Shown here in pieces: positions 19,622 through 29,621 of a DNA stretch of 64,000 nucleotides. The notes under the pieces are model-generated. The model saw only the letters and a list, made by a program, of their open reading frames with translations, was not told where the DNA came from and did not search any database. Position numbers and translations under genes: made by a program. The first letter of the stretch is position 1, and each line of letters opens with the position of its first letter. The DNA comes from Oceanobacillus sp. HTM 045. GTDB taxonomy: Bacteria; Pseudomonadota; Alphaproteobacteria; Rhodobacterales; Rhodobacteraceae. The DNA lies in assembly GCA_009733745.1 (NCBI GenBank), contig WNWL01000006.1, forward strand, positions 434,001 through 498,000, read 5' to 3'.

Positions 19622-21051
19622 GTCACGCTCTCCCCCTCACTCACCAGCGCCGCGACGAGGGCGCGGAAGCGCTCGCCCCGGTGCTCGAAACTCGCGAACT
19701 GGTCGAAACTCGCCGCCGCCGGGGCGAGGAGCACGGTCTCGCCCGGCTCCGCCTCCCGTGCGGCCATCGCCACCGCCGTCTCCAGGTCGCCGCAGACCGC
19801 GTGCGCCACCTCGCCGAGCTGTGCGGCGAATTCCTCCGCCGAGGCGCCGATCAGGTAGGCCTTGGCCACCCGGCCGAACTCCGGCGCCAGCGGCGCGATC
19901 CCGCCCGCCTTGCCCTGCCCGCCCGCGATCCAGCGGATGCGGTCGAAGGCGCGCAGCGCGTGGCCCGCGGCGTCGGCGTTGGTGGCCTTGGAATCGTTGA
20001 CGAATGTCACGCCCCCCGCCTCGCCGATCCGCTCCAGCCGGTGCGGCAGGCCGGGGAAGCTCGCCAGCGCCGGCTCGATCTGGCGCGGCCCGAGGCCCAG
20101 CGCCCGGCAGGCCGCGAAGGCGGCACAGGCGTTCTGGTGGTTATGCACGCCCCTGAGCGCCGGCATCTCGCGCAGGTCGATCGAGGCCATCTGCTTGCCG
20201 TCGCGCCATTCCGCGAGGAACCCCTTGCGCGCAAAGACCGACCAGCCCCGCTGGCCCAGCTTGCGCGATGCCGAGACCCGGATCACCGGGCGGCCCGCGC
20301 CGGGGGCGTCGTCCATCAGGTTGGCGAGGAACTCGCCCTCCGCCTCGTCCACCCCGATCACGGAGCGCTCCGGCACGCCCTGCTCGAACAGCCGCCGCTT
20401 GGCGGCGAAATAGCCGCCGCGCCCGCCATGCCGGTCGAGATGGTCGTCGGAGAGGTTGATGAACACCGCCACGTCCGGCCCGAGCGACCGGGCGAGGTCG
20501 GTCTGGTAGGAAGAAAGCTCAAGCACGATCACCCCGCCATCCTCCGGCGGGTCGAGGTCCATCACGCCGCGCCCGATATTGCCGCCCATCTGCGCCGGCG
20601 TCCCGGCAGCGTTGAGGATATGCGCGATCAGCGCCGTGGTGGTCGACTTGCCGTTGGAGCCGGTCACGGCAACCACGCGCGGCACCCGGTCCATCTCCTC
20701 CCAGTCCGGCGTTGCGACCGAGCGGAAGAAGAGGCCGATGTCGTTGTCGACCATCACCCCGTGCTCCCACGCCTTGCGGATCGCGGGATGCGCCTCGGGG
20801 TAGAGATGCGGGATGCCGGGAGAGGTGATGAGGGTTACGATCCTGTCATCGGGGTCTGTCCACGCCCGGTCGCGGGTCAGGTCCGCGACCTCGAACCCCT
20901 CCTCAGCCGCCTTCTCCCGCGCCGCCTCGCCATCGTCCCAGCAGACCGGCGTGGCGCCGCCCGCCTTGAGCGCGCGCGCAACCGTGAGCCCGGTCCGCCC
21001 GAGGCCAAGCACGCCGACCCGCCGGCCGGAATATCCACGGGCGGGAATCAT
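19618..21051 (-). CDS. murD: UDP-N-acetylmuramoyl-L-alanine--D-glutamate ligase MurD
   Basis: Second stem-peptide ligase. N-terminal Rossmann motif [18 protein letters not shown]-loop [14 protein letters not shown] near residue 125, [34 protein letters not shown] and [11 protein letters not shown]-like [11 protein letters not shown]. 477 residues from ATG 21051, which has GGAG eight bases ahead; a GTG three codons earlier is also in frame. It is separated from mraY by 241 bases holding an inverted-repeat element, the only large gap in the first half of the cluster. Confidence 0.96.
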
Positions 21052-21128
21052 CGGCGGCACTCCATGGAAGCACAGAGGCCGGGAAACCGGGTGCTCCCCG
21101 ACCCACTCGTCTCGCCCGGCCTCAAGCC

Positions 21129-21261
21129 GGGCGACGCCCGACCCTCCCCCCGGGAGGGCGCTTGTCGGGACACGGGAAGTAGCTGCACCGTCAATGCTTC
21201 AGGGTGCGCAGGCGCCCAACCCGGCCGGAGCGAAGCGCCCCCCCAGGGTCGGGCGTCGCCC
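21129..21261. repeat. Element with perfect 17-bp terminal inverted repeats, between mraY and murD
   Basis: GGGCGACGCCCGACCCT at 21129-21145 recurs as its exact reverse complement at 21245-21261, 133 bases end to end. With a small gap the arms extend inward (both contain GGGCGCTT), to about 30 bases. It fills most of the only long gap in this part of the operon. It could be a miniature mobile element or an mRNA hairpin; no target duplication can be seen. Confidence 0.6.
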
Positions 21262-21292
21262 TCCGCCCGCAGCTTTGGCGCCGCCATCCCCA

Positions 21293-22381
21293 TCACCGCA
21301 CCTTCAGCGTGGCGAGGCCGATCAGCGCCAGGATCACGGCGATGATCCAGAAGCGGATCACGACGGTCGGCTCCGCCCAGCCCTTCTGCTCGAAATGGTG
21401 GTGGATCGGCGCCATCTTGAACACGCGCTTGCCGGTCAGCTTGAAGCTCGCCACCTGCACGATCACGCTGACCGCCTCCAGCACGAAAAGCCCGCCGATG
21501 ATCGCCAGCACGATCTCGTGCTTGGTCGCCACCGCGATCGCGCCCAGCGCGCCGCCCAGCGCCAGCGAACCGGTGTCGCCCATGAAGACCATCGCCGGCG
21601 GCGCGTTGTACCAGAGGAAGCCCAGCCCAGCGCCGATCAGCGCCGAGCAGAACACGAAGATCTCGCCCGTGCCCGGCACGTAGTTGACGCCGAGATACTC
21701 GGTGAAGTCGGTCCGTCCGACCACGTAGGCGATGATCCCGAGCGATCCTGCGGCGATCATCGCCGGCATGATCGCCAGCCCGTCGAGCCCGTCCGTCAGG
21801 TTCACGGCGTTGGCGCTGCCGGCGATCACCAGCATGGCGAAGGGCAGGTAGAGGAAGCCGAGATTGGGCGCGAGGTCCTTCATCACCGGCACGGCCACCC
21901 GGTATTGCAGCGCCTCCGGCTGGAGCTGCGTCGCCCAGTAGGCCGCACCGAGCGAGATCAGCAGCCCGATCCCCAGCCGCACCTTGCCCGGCACGCCGCG
22001 GTGCGAGAAGCGCGAGACCTTGAGGAAATCGTCGGCGAAGCCGATCAGGCCGAAGCCCAGCGTCACCAGCAGGACGATCCAGATATAGCCCTGGTCGAGC
22101 CGGGCCCAGAGCAGCGTCGCGATCAGGAGCCCGCCGAGGATCATCACCCCGCCCATCGTGGGCGTGCCGGCCTTCTCGACGATGTGGCGCTCCGGCCCGT
22201 CGTCGCGGATTGGCTGGCCCTTCTTCTGCTTCACCCGCAGCCAGTTGATGATCGGCCGTCCGAACAGGAAGGCGAACACCAGCGAGGTGAAGAAGGCCGC
22301 GCCCGCGCGGAAGGTGATGTAGCGCGCAAGGTTCAGGGCGCCTTCGCCGCCCGCGACCTCGATGAACAGGTAATAGAGCAT
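21293..22381 (-). CDS. mraY: Phospho-N-acetylmuramoyl-pentapeptide transferase MraY
   Basis: Ten-helix inner membrane enzyme that makes lipid I on undecaprenyl phosphate. [14 protein letters not shown] with [18 protein letters not shown] (catalytic aspartates), [13 protein letters not shown], and the HHHFEQKGW signature near the C-terminus are seen. 362 residues, normal length. The ATG follows the murF stop directly (TGAATG). Confidence 0.97.
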   Translation of the reverse strand: MLYYLFIEVAGGEGALNLARYITFRAGAAFFTSLVFAFLFGRPIINWLRVKQKKGQPIRDDGPERHIVEKAGTPTMGGVMILGGLLIATLLWARLDQGYIWIVLLVTLGFGLIGFADDFLKVSRFSHRGVPGKVRLGIGLLISLGAAYWATQLQPEALQYRVAVPVMKDLAPNLGFLYLPFAMLVIAGSANAVNLTDGLDGLAIMPAMIAAGSLGIIAYVVGRTDFTEYLGVNYVPGTGEIFVFCSALIGAGLGFLWYNAPPAMVFMGDTGSLALGGALGAIAVATKHEIVLAIIGGLFVLEAVSVIVQVASFKLTGKRVFKMAPIHHHFEQKGWAEPTVVIRFWIIAVILALIGLATLKVR

Positions 22382-23872
22382 TCAGCCGACCTTTCCGGCA
22401 GATACGTCCCCAGTCGCGGGCTCCGTGGTCACGGGTTCCACGGTCACGGGCACCGCGGTGCCTGCCGCCTTGATCGCGTCGACCACCGGCGCCATGCGCG
22501 AACCGAGCGAACCCTTGACCATGCACACGTCCCCCGCGTCGACCACGCGGCGCACCGCGCCCGCCATCGCCGCGCTGTCGGGGAACCACTGGCCCCGCCG
22601 CGTCGGCGGCAGGGCTTCGTGGAGCGCCTTCATAAGCGGCCCGGCGGTGAAAACAAGATCCGCGCCACTTATCTCCTCCGCCCCGGCGAGCGCGGCGTGG
22701 ATCGCCTCTTCGTCGGGACCGAGTTCCAGCATGTCACCGAGGAAGGCGAGGCGGCGGCCCTTGCCGATCCGCCCGACCCCGTCGACCACGTCCGCCGCGG
22801 CGAGCACCGCGAGCGCCGCCTTCACCGAGGCGGGATTGGCGTTGTAGCTCTCGTCGATCAGCTCGATCTCGCCGTCGAGCCCGGCGGGGCCCAGCGAGAT
22901 ACGCCAGCGCGCGCCGCGCCCGGCCGGCACGGACCAGCCCGCGAGGTCGAGCGCGGCGATCGCCACGTCCGCCCCCACCGCCCGCGCCGCGGCCAGCGCG
23001 GCCATCGCGTTGCCGACCAGGTGCAGCCCCGGCGCGCCGAGCTTGAAGCAGATCGGCTCCGCCCCGATCCGCCCGCGCACCACCGTCGCGAGGCCGCGGA
23101 TGCCGGCGTCGAGCACGCGGAACTCCGCCTCCTCCGCCCGGCCGAAGCGAACGATCTCCGCGTCCCCAGCCGCCTCGGCCAGCCGGGCGAAATGCGGGTT
23201 GTCGGCGTTCAGCACCGCGGTGCCGCCGGGGGCGAGCCCGGCGAAGATTTCCGCCTTGGCGTCGGCGATCTCCTCGACGCTGTCGAAATTGCCGAGATGG
23301 ACCGCCTCGACCGTGGTGATCACCGCCACGTCCGGCCGTGCCATGCGGCTGAGCGGCGCGATCTCGCCGGCGTGGTTCATGCCGATCTCGATCACCGCGA
23401 AATCCGCGCCCGGCGGCAGCAGGGCCAGCGTCAGCGGCACGCCCCAGTGGTTGTTGAAGCTCTTCGCCGCGGCATGGACGCTGCCCTGCCCCGAGAGCAT
23501 GGTGCGCAGCATCTCCTTGGTGCCGGTCTTGCCGACCGAGCCGGTGACGCCGATCACCTTCGCCCGCGCCCGGCCGCGCCCGGCCCGGCCGAGCGCCTCC
23601 AGCGCGGCCATCGTGTCGTCCACGACCAGCAGCGGCGCGTCCTCCGCCACGCCGTCGGGCCGTTCGGAGACCAGCGCCGCGCCCGCACCCTTCGCCAGCG
23701 CGTCGGCGACGAAGGCGTGGCCGTCGCGGTTCTCGCCCTTCAGCGCGACGAACAGGTCGCCCGGCACCAGCGAGCGGGTGTCGATCGAGATGCCCGACAC
23801 CCCCTCCCATCCGCCGGTGGCCGTGCCCCCGGTCGCCGCGGCGGCGTCTCCTGCCGTCCAGAGCCAGCTCAT
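22382..23872 (-). CDS. murF: UDP-MurNAc-tripeptide D-alanyl-D-alanine ligase MurF
   Basis: Adds D-Ala-D-Ala to the stem. GISIDTRSLVPGDLFVALKGENRDGH at the N-terminus, P-loop TGSVGKTGTKEML, NNHWGVPLT, IGMNHAGEI and ESYNANPASVKAAL are present. At 496 residues it is somewhat longer than usual; the last 25 residues are a Val/Thr/Pro tail with near-repeats (PVTVEPVTTEP) of no known use. ATG overlaps the murE stop. Confidence 0.96.
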   Translation of the reverse strand: MSWLWTAGDAAAATGGTATGGWEGVSGISIDTRSLVPGDLFVALKGENRDGHAFVADALAKGAGAALVSERPDGVAEDAPLLVVDDTMAALEALGRAGRGRARAKVIGVTGSVGKTGTKEMLRTMLSGQGSVHAAAKSFNNHWGVPLTLALLPPGADFAVIEIGMNHAGEIAPLSRMARPDVAVITTVEAVHLGNFDSVEEIADAKAEIFAGLAPGGTAVLNADNPHFARLAEAAGDAEIVRFGRAEEAEFRVLDAGIRGLATVVRGRIGAEPICFKLGAPGLHLVGNAMAALAAARAVGADVAIAALDLAGWSVPAGRGARWRISLGPAGLDGEIELIDESYNANPASVKAALAVLAAADVVDGVGRIGKGRRLAFLGDMLELGPDEEAIHAALAGAEEISGADLVFTAGPLMKALHEALPPTRRGQWFPDSAAMAGAVRRVVDAGDVCMVKGSLGSRMAPVVDAIKAAGTAVPVTVEPVTTEPATGDVSAGKVG

Positions 23873-25398
23873 GCCCCACCCCCATCCAGCACCGCGACCG
23901 CGATCCGGGCCTGTTCGGTGTCGTCGAAAGGATAGACGGTCTCGCCGACGGTCTGGCCGGTTTCATGGCCCTTTCCGGCGATCAGCAGGCAATCTCCGGG
24001 CTCCTTGAGGGCGTCGACCCCGGCGAGGATCGCCTCGGCGCGGTCGCCGATCTCCTCCGCCTCGGGGCAGCCCTCCAGCACCTGCGCGCGGATCGCGGCG
24101 GCGTCCTCGGTGCGGGGGTTGTCGTCGGTGACGATGGCGAGGTCGGCCCCGCCGGCCACCGCCCGGCCCATTTCGGGCCGCTTGCCGGGGTCGCGGTCGC
24201 CGCCGGCACCGAACACCACGATCAGCCGCCCCGCGCAATGCGGGCGCAGCGCGGCGATCGCCGTCTCCAGCGCGCCGGGCGTGTGGGCGTAGTCGACATA
24301 GACCCCCGCGCCGTTATCGCGCCGGGCGACGCATTCCATCCGCCCGTGCACCCCCTTGAGCGCGCCGAGATTGACGAAGACGAGATCCGGCACGCTCCCC
24401 GCGCCGATCGCCAGCGCCGCCGCCAGCAGCGCGTTCTCGGCCTGGAACCGCCCGACGAGGCCCAGCTCCGCCGCGTGGCGCTGGCCGTCCCAGGTGAAGA
24501 CCACCCGCTGCCCCTCGCCGTGGAACTGCGCATCGACCAGCCGGAGCCCCACCTCCGCCTCGCGCGCGCGCCCGACCGGGATCAGCCGCTGCCCGCGCGC
24601 CCGGGCGATCTCGGCCACCATCGCGTAGGCCGGGTCGTCGGCATTCGCCGCCACCGCGCCGTCCCCCGGCAGCAGCTCGGAGAAGAGCCGCAGCTTGGCC
24701 GCGAGATAGTCGGCGGCGTCCCTGTGATAGTCGAGATGGTCCCGCGTCAGGTTGGTGAACCCCGCCGCGGCGAGATGCACCCCGTCGAGCCGGCGCTGCA
24801 CCAGCCCGTGCGAGGACGCCTCCATCGCCGCGTGGGTGCAGCCCTTCGCCGCCAGCCGCGCCAGCAGCGCGTGCAGCGCCACCGGCTCCGGCGTGGTGTG
24901 CTTCAGCGGCTCGTCGAAGCCCCGCCCGACCACGCCGGTGGTGCCGAAGGCCGCCGCGCGCCGCCCCTCCGCTGCCCAGAGCTGCGACAGGAAGGAGGCC
25001 GTCGAGGTCTTGCCGTTGGTGCCCGTCACCGCCGCGATCACCTCGGGCTGCGCGCCGTGGAAGGCGGCGGCGAGGCAGGAGAGCCGCGCCCGCGGGTCCG
25101 GGTCCACGATCACCGGCACGGGGTAATCGCCCATCGCCTCGCGGATGCGCACCGCGCCCTCCAGCGTGGCGACCACGGCGACCGCGCCCTTCTCGATGGC
25201 GTCGGGGGCGAAGCGCGCGCCGTCGAGCTTCTCGCCCGGCACGGCGACGAAGACGAAGCCCGGCGCAACCGCCCGGCTGTCAACGGCTATGCCCGACACC
25301 GCCTCGGAAGCCTCCGCGGCGGGGCCCAGCACCAGCCGGCCCTCTCCCGCAAGCCCGAGGGCGCCAAGCGTCGTACCGCGCGACCCGGTCGCGGACAT
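23869..25398 (-). CDS. murE: UDP-MurNAc-L-Ala-D-Glu--meso-diaminopimelate ligase MurE
   Basis: Third stem-peptide ligase. VDSRAVAPGFVFVAVPGEKLDG, P-loop TGTNGKTSTASFL, MEASSHGL, NLTRDHLDYH, VDYAHTPGALE, VFGAGGDRDPGKRP and the specificity motif DDNPRTED, which selects meso-diaminopimelate rather than lysine. 509 residues from ATG 25398 with GGGAGGG ahead. It begins eleven bases after ftsI. Confidence 0.97.
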   Translation of the reverse strand: MSATGSRGTTLGALGLAGEGRLVLGPAAEASEAVSGIAVDSRAVAPGFVFVAVPGEKLDGARFAPDAIEKGAVAVVATLEGAVRIREAMGDYPVPVIVDPDPRARLSCLAAAFHGAQPEVIAAVTGTNGKTSTASFLSQLWAAEGRRAAAFGTTGVVGRGFDEPLKHTTPEPVALHALLARLAAKGCTHAAMEASSHGLVQRRLDGVHLAAAGFTNLTRDHLDYHRDAADYLAAKLRLFSELLPGDGAVAANADDPAYAMVAEIARARGQRLIPVGRAREAEVGLRLVDAQFHGEGQRVVFTWDGQRHAAELGLVGRFQAENALLAAALAIGAGSVPDLVFVNLGALKGVHGRMECVARRDNGAGVYVDYAHTPGALETAIAALRPHCAGRLIVVFGAGGDRDPGKRPEMGRAVAGGADLAIVTDDNPRTEDAAAIRAQVLEGCPEAEEIGDRAEAILAGVDALKEPGDCLLIAGKGHETGQTVGETVYPFDDTEQARIAVAVLDGGGA

Positions 25399-25409
25399 GA
25401 TCCCTCCCG

Positions 25410-27140
25410 TCAGCGTCCAACCGGCACAGTCGTTACTCCCCCGCCCGCCGGTCCGACAATAGGGCTCGTGAACGGGCGCATCCCGAGGATCGGCGCGATC
25501 CGCGCGATCACCTGCCCCACCACCGGCACCGCGGTGCGGCTCGCCTCGCGGATCGGCCGCGGGCCGGAGCGGTCCACCGGCTCGTCGAGCGAGACCACCA
25601 CCACGTATTTCGGCGCCGTGGTGGGGAAGACCGCCGCGAAGGTCGCGATCACCCGGTCCTTGTGATAGCCCTTGCCGTCGCTGCGCGGCTTGTCGGCGGT
25701 GCCGGTCTTGCCGCCCACCTCGTAGCCCGGCACGTCGGCCCGGCGCCCGGTGCCGCGCGAGACCACCTCGCGCAGGATCGCCATCATCGTCGCCGAGGCT
25801 TCCTCCGAGAACACCTGCTCGCCGCCCATCCCCGACCCGCCTTTCAGCAGGCTCGGCGCCACGCGCCGCCCGCCATTGGCGACGGTGGCATAGGCCGCCG
25901 CCAGGTGGGTCGGCGACACGGCGAGCCCGTGCCCGAAGGAAATCGTCATGGTCGAGAGGTCGGTCCAGTCCGGCGGCAGCAGCGGGCGGGCCCGCGCCGC
26001 CTCGGCCAGCTCGATCGGCAGCGCGTCGAACATCCCGAGCCGCTTGAGATATTCCTGCACCCGGCCGGTGCCGAGCATCATCGCCATCCGCGCCGAGCCG
26101 ATGTTGGAGGACCGCACCACGATGTCCGTCACCGTCATGCGCGGCGGCATCCGGTGCATGTCGCGGATCGAGTGACCCCGCGCCGCCAACCGCGTCTTGG
26201 TGTCGATCAGCGTGTCGGGCCGCACCAGCCCCGCGTCCAGCGCCATCACCGCGGTCAGCACCTTGAAGGTGGACCCCAGCTCGTAGATGCCCTGCGCCGC
26301 GCGGTTGAAGCGCGGGTTCAGCTCCGCCGCGCCGGTGAAATGCTCCGGCGGCGCGTTCGGGTCGAAATCGGGCAGCGAGACCATCGCCACGATCTCGCCG
26401 GTCTCCACCGACATCACGATCCCCGCCGCGCCCTTGGCCTCGAACCGGCGGACGCCGTCGCGCAGCACCTCCGACAGCGCCATCTGCGCGGTCAGGTCGA
26501 TGGAAAGCTCGATCGGCCGGCCGGTCAGCGCCGGGTCGCGCAGCTGGTCGTCGAAATACCGCTCCAGCCCGCCCCGGCCGACGATCTCGGCAAAGCGCAC
26601 GTCCTCCCGGCCCGGCTTGACGCCGACCATCAGGTGCCCGGTCAGGTTGCCCGCCGGGTAGATGCGGATGTCGCGCCGCCCGAAACGCAGGCCGGGCACG
26701 CCAAGCTCCATCACCACCTGCTTCTGGCGCGGGGTGATCGGGCGCTTGATCCAGGCGAAGGCCCGGTCCGAGGCCAGCACGCGGGTCAGCGATTCCGGGT
26801 CCAGGTCGGGAAAGATCTGCGACAGCGCGTGCGCCACCTTTGCCGGGTGGCGGATCTCGCGCGGGTGGGCATAGAGCGACCAGCCCGGCAGGTTGGCCGC
26901 GATCAGGCGGCCCTGCCGGTCGACGATCTCGCCGCGCACGGGTGCCGCGGGCAGCTCCGATCCGCCCGCCAGCGTCGGCTCGACCGGCTCGCTCGCCGCC
27001 ATCATCCCCATCTTGAAGCCGACCGCGCCGTAGCAGACCACGAAGGCCAGCATCAGGAACAGCATCCGCACCTGCTCGCGGCGGAACGCCGGCAGCCCGC
27101 CGCGCGGCGCGGCGCCCGGTGCGGGGGCAAGCTCGGTCAT
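25410..27140 (-). CDS. ftsI: Penicillin-binding protein FtsI (PBP3), septal transpeptidase
   Basis: Class B PBP of 576 residues. Cytoplasmic tail, one membrane segment at about 26-45, pedestal domain starting VRGEIVDRQGRLIA, and the transpeptidase with active serine in YELGSTFK (Ser290), the SSN motif in VRSSNIGSARM, and KTGTADK near residue 480. It crosslinks septal peptidoglycan together with FtsW. The ATG overlaps the ftsL stop. Confidence 0.97.
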   Translation of the reverse strand: MTELAPAPGAAPRGGLPAFRREQVRMLFLMLAFVVCYGAVGFKMGMMAASEPVEPTLAGGSELPAAPVRGEIVDRQGRLIAANLPGWSLYAHPREIRHPAKVAHALSQIFPDLDPESLTRVLASDRAFAWIKRPITPRQKQVVMELGVPGLRFGRRDIRIYPAGNLTGHLMVGVKPGREDVRFAEIVGRGGLERYFDDQLRDPALTGRPIELSIDLTAQMALSEVLRDGVRRFEAKGAAGIVMSVETGEIVAMVSLPDFDPNAPPEHFTGAAELNPRFNRAAQGIYELGSTFKVLTAVMALDAGLVRPDTLIDTKTRLAARGHSIRDMHRMPPRMTVTDIVVRSSNIGSARMAMMLGTGRVQEYLKRLGMFDALPIELAEAARARPLLPPDWTDLSTMTISFGHGLAVSPTHLAAAYATVANGGRRVAPSLLKGGSGMGGEQVFSEEASATMMAILREVVSRGTGRRADVPGYEVGGKTGTADKPRSDGKGYHKDRVIATFAAVFPTTAPKYVVVVSLDEPVDRSGPRPIREASRTAVPVVGQVIARIAPILGMRPFTSPIVGPAGGGVTTVPVGR

Positions 27141-27574
27141 TGCCCCGCCTCCACGCCGATGGCCTCCAGCACGGCGGCCTCGATCTCGATATGCTCGGGC
27201 CGCGCCACCGGCAGCGGCATGTCCGGCGGCGGCAGCAGGCGGAATTCCTCGATGTCCACCACCTCCGGCACGGTCGGGACATAGGCGCCCGGCGCGTAGG
27301 GGATCATCGCGACATAGGCGAAGCTCTCCGGGTGCAGCGTCACGAGGCCCAGCTTGTCGTTATGGCGCAGCACCAGTTCCGCGAGCCGCTCCGGCGCGTT
27401 CAGGTAGGCCCATTCGACCCGCAGCACGCGGGTCCGCTCCTTCGCGCCGGCGATCCGGTCGCGCAGGTCCTCGATCCGGGCCAGCGTCGACTTGGTCTCG
27501 TAGTTGGTGCGGTAGGTCCAGACCGCCACCACGACGATGGCGATCACGGCGAAGACGTAGCCCAGCTTCTTCAT
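27137..27574 (-). CDS. ftsL: Cell division protein FtsL
   Basis: 145-residue bitopic protein: a short basic N-terminus, one membrane segment ([15 protein letters not shown]), then a coiled coil (residues about 28-70, with [19 protein letters not shown]) and a Pro-rich periplasmic tail. It sits between rsmH and ftsI with four-base overlaps on both sides, which with the topology identifies it although FtsL sequences are poorly conserved. The Pro/Glu-rich C-terminal tail is longer than in enteric FtsL. Confidence 0.9.
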   Translation of the reverse strand: MKKLGYVFAVIAIVVVAVWTYRTNYETKSTLARIEDLRDRIAGAKERTRVLRVEWAYLNAPERLAELVLRHNDKLGLVTLHPESFAYVAMIPYAPGAYVPTVPEVVDIEEFRLLPPPDMPLPVARPEHIEIEAAVLEAIGVEAGQ

Positions 27575-28635
27575 CGCCCGCCCCCGGTTCGCCCGCCACC
27601 CGTCCGCCCGTCCCCGAACAGGTCGGCAGCCACCGGCGCGTCGGGCACGCCCAGTTCCGCCGGCGACAGCTCCACGAAGGGCGCGTCCAGCCGGGCCGCG
27701 GCGCGCAGCCGCGCCGAGCGGGCGCGCGGGTTGGCCGCGACCTCCGCCTCGCCCGCCACCCGGTCCTTTGCCGGCCTGGCGAATCGCGGCATGGCCCGGA
27801 CGATTTCCGGGCCATGCCGCGACCCCGAGGGCCCCCGCCCCGAGGCAAGCTGCAGGTATCTCTTCACGATCCGGTCCTCGAGCGAGTGGAAGCTCACCAC
27901 CGCCAGCCGCCCGCCGGGCAGCAGCGCGCGCTCGGCCGCCATCAGCCCGCGCCAGAGCTCGCCCAGCTCGTCGTTCACCGCGATCCGCAGCCCCTGGAAG
28001 GACCGCGTCGCCGGGTGGATCTGCCCCTTGCGCGCCGGGCCCATCGCGCCCTCGATCAGCGCCGCCAGCGCCGCGGTGGTCTCGATCGGCCCCTCCGCGC
28101 GCGCCGCGACGACACGCCGGGCGATCCGCCGCGCGCCGCGCTCCTCGCCGTAGTGATAGAGGATGTCGGCGATCTCCGCCTCGTCGGCGCGGTTGACGAT
28201 ATCCGCCGCCGAGGGCCCCTCGCCGCCCATCCGCATGTCGAGCGGCCCCTCGCGCATGAAGGAGAAGCCGCGCCCCGCCGCGTCGATCTGCATCGAGGAG
28301 ACGCCGATATCCAGCACCACCCCGTCGACCCGCCGCCCGGCCAGCTCGTCCAGCAGCCCGAACGGCCCCTCGACGATCTCCAGCCTGTCGCCGTAGACCG
28401 GCGCCCAGAGCCGCCCGCGCGCCACCGCCTCCGGGTCGCGGTCGATGGCGATCACCCGCGCCGCGCCCGCCTCCAGGAGCGCCCGCGTGTAGCCGCCCGC
28501 GCCGAAGGTGCCGTCGATGAACACCGCGCCTTCCAGCGGGGCCAGCGCCTCCAGCACCTCGGCCAGCATCACCGGCACGTGCAGCGCTCGGGCCTCCGCC
28601 AGCGCCGCCTCTGCATCTGCGGGAACGGGGGTCAT
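27571..28635 (-). CDS. rsmH: 16S rRNA m4C1402 methyltransferase RsmH (MraW)
   Basis: SAM enzyme modifying C1402 in the ribosomal P site. [29 protein letters not shown] (SAM loop), [21 protein letters not shown]-like [40 protein letters not shown] and [17 protein letters not shown] are all present. 354 residues. The segment between GPSGSRH and PRFARPAK is encoded by a perfect 17-bp inverted repeat (27784-27822). The C-terminus ends in a repeated [15 protein letters not shown] overlaps mraZ. Confidence 0.97.
   Translation of the reverse strand: MTPVPADAEAALAEARALHVPVMLAEVLEALAPLEGAVFIDGTFGAGGYTRALLEAGAARVIAIDRDPEAVARGRLWAPVYGDRLEIVEGPFGLLDELAGRRVDGVVLDIGVSSMQIDAAGRGFSFMREGPLDMRMGGEGPSAADIVNRADEAEIADILYHYGEERGARRIARRVVAARAEGPIETTAALAALIEGAMGPARKGQIHPATRSFQGLRIAVNDELGELWRGLMAAERALLPGGRLAVVSFHSLEDRIVKRYLQLASGRGPSGSRHGPEIVRAMPRFARPAKDRVAGEAEVAANPRARSARLRAAARLDAPFVELSPAELGVPDAPVAADLFGDGRTGGGRTGGGR
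27784..27822. repeat. Perfect 17-bp inverted repeat inside rsmH
   Basis: TCGCGGCATGGCCCGGA at 27784-27800 and its exact reverse complement at 27806-27822 face each other over a five-base loop. The mRNA would form a very stable hairpin within the coding region, 210-250 bases before the stop. It stays in frame and codes for the poorly conserved loop between two conserved blocks. Confidence 0.9.
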
Positions 28636-29093
28636 TCGTTCGAGACCTCCCAGCCCATGTTGGCGATGAGCTCGCCGGCGATCTCGTCGGTCTCGGCCTC
28701 GATCTCGGCATGGCGCTCGGGTTTCCAGATCTGGAAGGTCGAGACCAGCCCGACGAACAGTGCCTGGCCGTCCAGCCCGGCATAGTCGCGCATGTTCTCC
28801 GGCAGCACGATCCGCCCGTTCTCGTCCATCGGCACCGGCTTGGCCCGCCCCGCGAGGCGGCGCGCCACGGCGGATTTCTGCGCCGCGGTGAGGTTCGACT
28901 TCTCGAACTGCGCCACGAAGTTCTGGTAGCCGGTCGCGGTGAAGGCCTCGATCGAATGCGGGTCGCGCGCGCCCGGCAGCAGCACGACCTGCTGCCCGCC
29001 CGCCCTGTCGATGGTCTTGCGGAAGTCGGACGGCAGCTGGACGCGACCCTTCGCGTCCACCTTGTGCTGCGATGTGCCGATGAAACTCAGCAC
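28632..29093 (-). CDS. mraZ: Transcriptional regulator MraZ
   Basis: 153-residue double AbrB-like (SpoVT/AbrB) protein that usually represses its own dcw promoter. The two family repeats are seen: [17 protein letters not shown] in the N-half and [16 protein letters not shown] in the C-half (DxxGR signature in both). The start is a GTG at 29093. As first gene of the cluster its promoter region should control the operon. I looked for MraZ-type repeated TGGGN boxes upstream and could not make out a convincing array. Confidence 0.95.
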   Translation of the reverse strand: MLSFIGTSQHKVDAKGRVQLPSDFRKTIDRAGGQQVVLLPGARDPHSIEAFTATGYQNFVAQFEKSNLTAAQKSAVARRLAGRAKPVPMDENGRIVLPENMRDYAGLDGQALFVGLVSTFQIWKPERHAEIEAETDEIAGELIANMGWEVSNE

Positions 29094-29621
29094 CGGAACC
29101 GTCCCCCTGCGTCTCCGCCTCGGTCACGGCCGGAAGCCGGTAAAGGAAAGGGCGGACCGCGCCTTTTGGCGTCTGATCCGCCCCCCGTCCCTCTGGTGCT
29201 CCGACGACGCTTGGTCCGTGACGTACCTGCGGTCGAATTCACTGGGCGCCCGCCGGTTGCCTGTATGAACTGCCGAAATTTTCTAATCCGGCGGGCGCCA
29301 CGTCTGATGGTATACAAGACCATAACGCTCCACTGCAAGACTCAATTATGGGAAAAAGCCCCACCAAGCGTAGATTCTGACTTCGGGCCGCGTTTTACTG
29401 CGGACAATTTGAACAAAAATGGAACAAACACCGGCGCAGGCGGGCACCGGCGATCCGGAACTCAACTTCCGGGGGACGAGACGGGGACTCGGGGCGGAAA
29501 CTCCTGCGGGGTGCGGCCGGAAATCGCGCGATCACCCGGGAGACATCCGGCAGCCACCCAACCGCGAATGAACCGCCGGCCCGCGCCGCGCGACACACGG
29601 TCAGGAGAAATTTCAGGGGAG
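29094..29621. promoter_or_regulatory. Divergent control region of the dcw cluster and the papain-like gene
   Basis: 528 bases without a gene. The middle (29270-29420) is clearly less GC-rich than the surroundings. It holds a 12-bp inverted repeat (GGCGCCCGCCGG at 29245-29256 and its complement at 29288-29299) in the mraZ leader, and possible promoters. The part from 29440 to 29620 is GC-rich and featureless to my eye. Confidence 0.6.
29309..29338 (-). promoter_or_regulatory. Candidate promoter of mraZ and the dcw cluster
   Basis: On the minus strand TTGCAG and TATACC stand 18 bases apart in the low-GC stretch about 220 bases before the mraZ start. Match to the sigma-70 boxes is partial. The 12-bp inverted repeat at 29245-29299 would fall in the transcribed leader. 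Confidence 0.3.

Noticed and set aside
20813-23935. A plus-strand open frame of about 1040 codons opposite murD, mraY and murF
   Set aside because: It is antisense to three well-recognised genes, is full of Arg/His/Gly/Pro as expected from the opposite frame of GC-rich DNA, and has no ribosome site or known motif. Similar long antisense frames at 2-1678, 8253-10067, 15964-17754 and 61753-63330 were dropped for the same reason.
29094-29340. MraZ-binding TGGGN box array before mraZ
   Set aside because: Only scattered GTGGG/TCCCA words are present, not the regularly spaced direct repeats expected; I could not support it.
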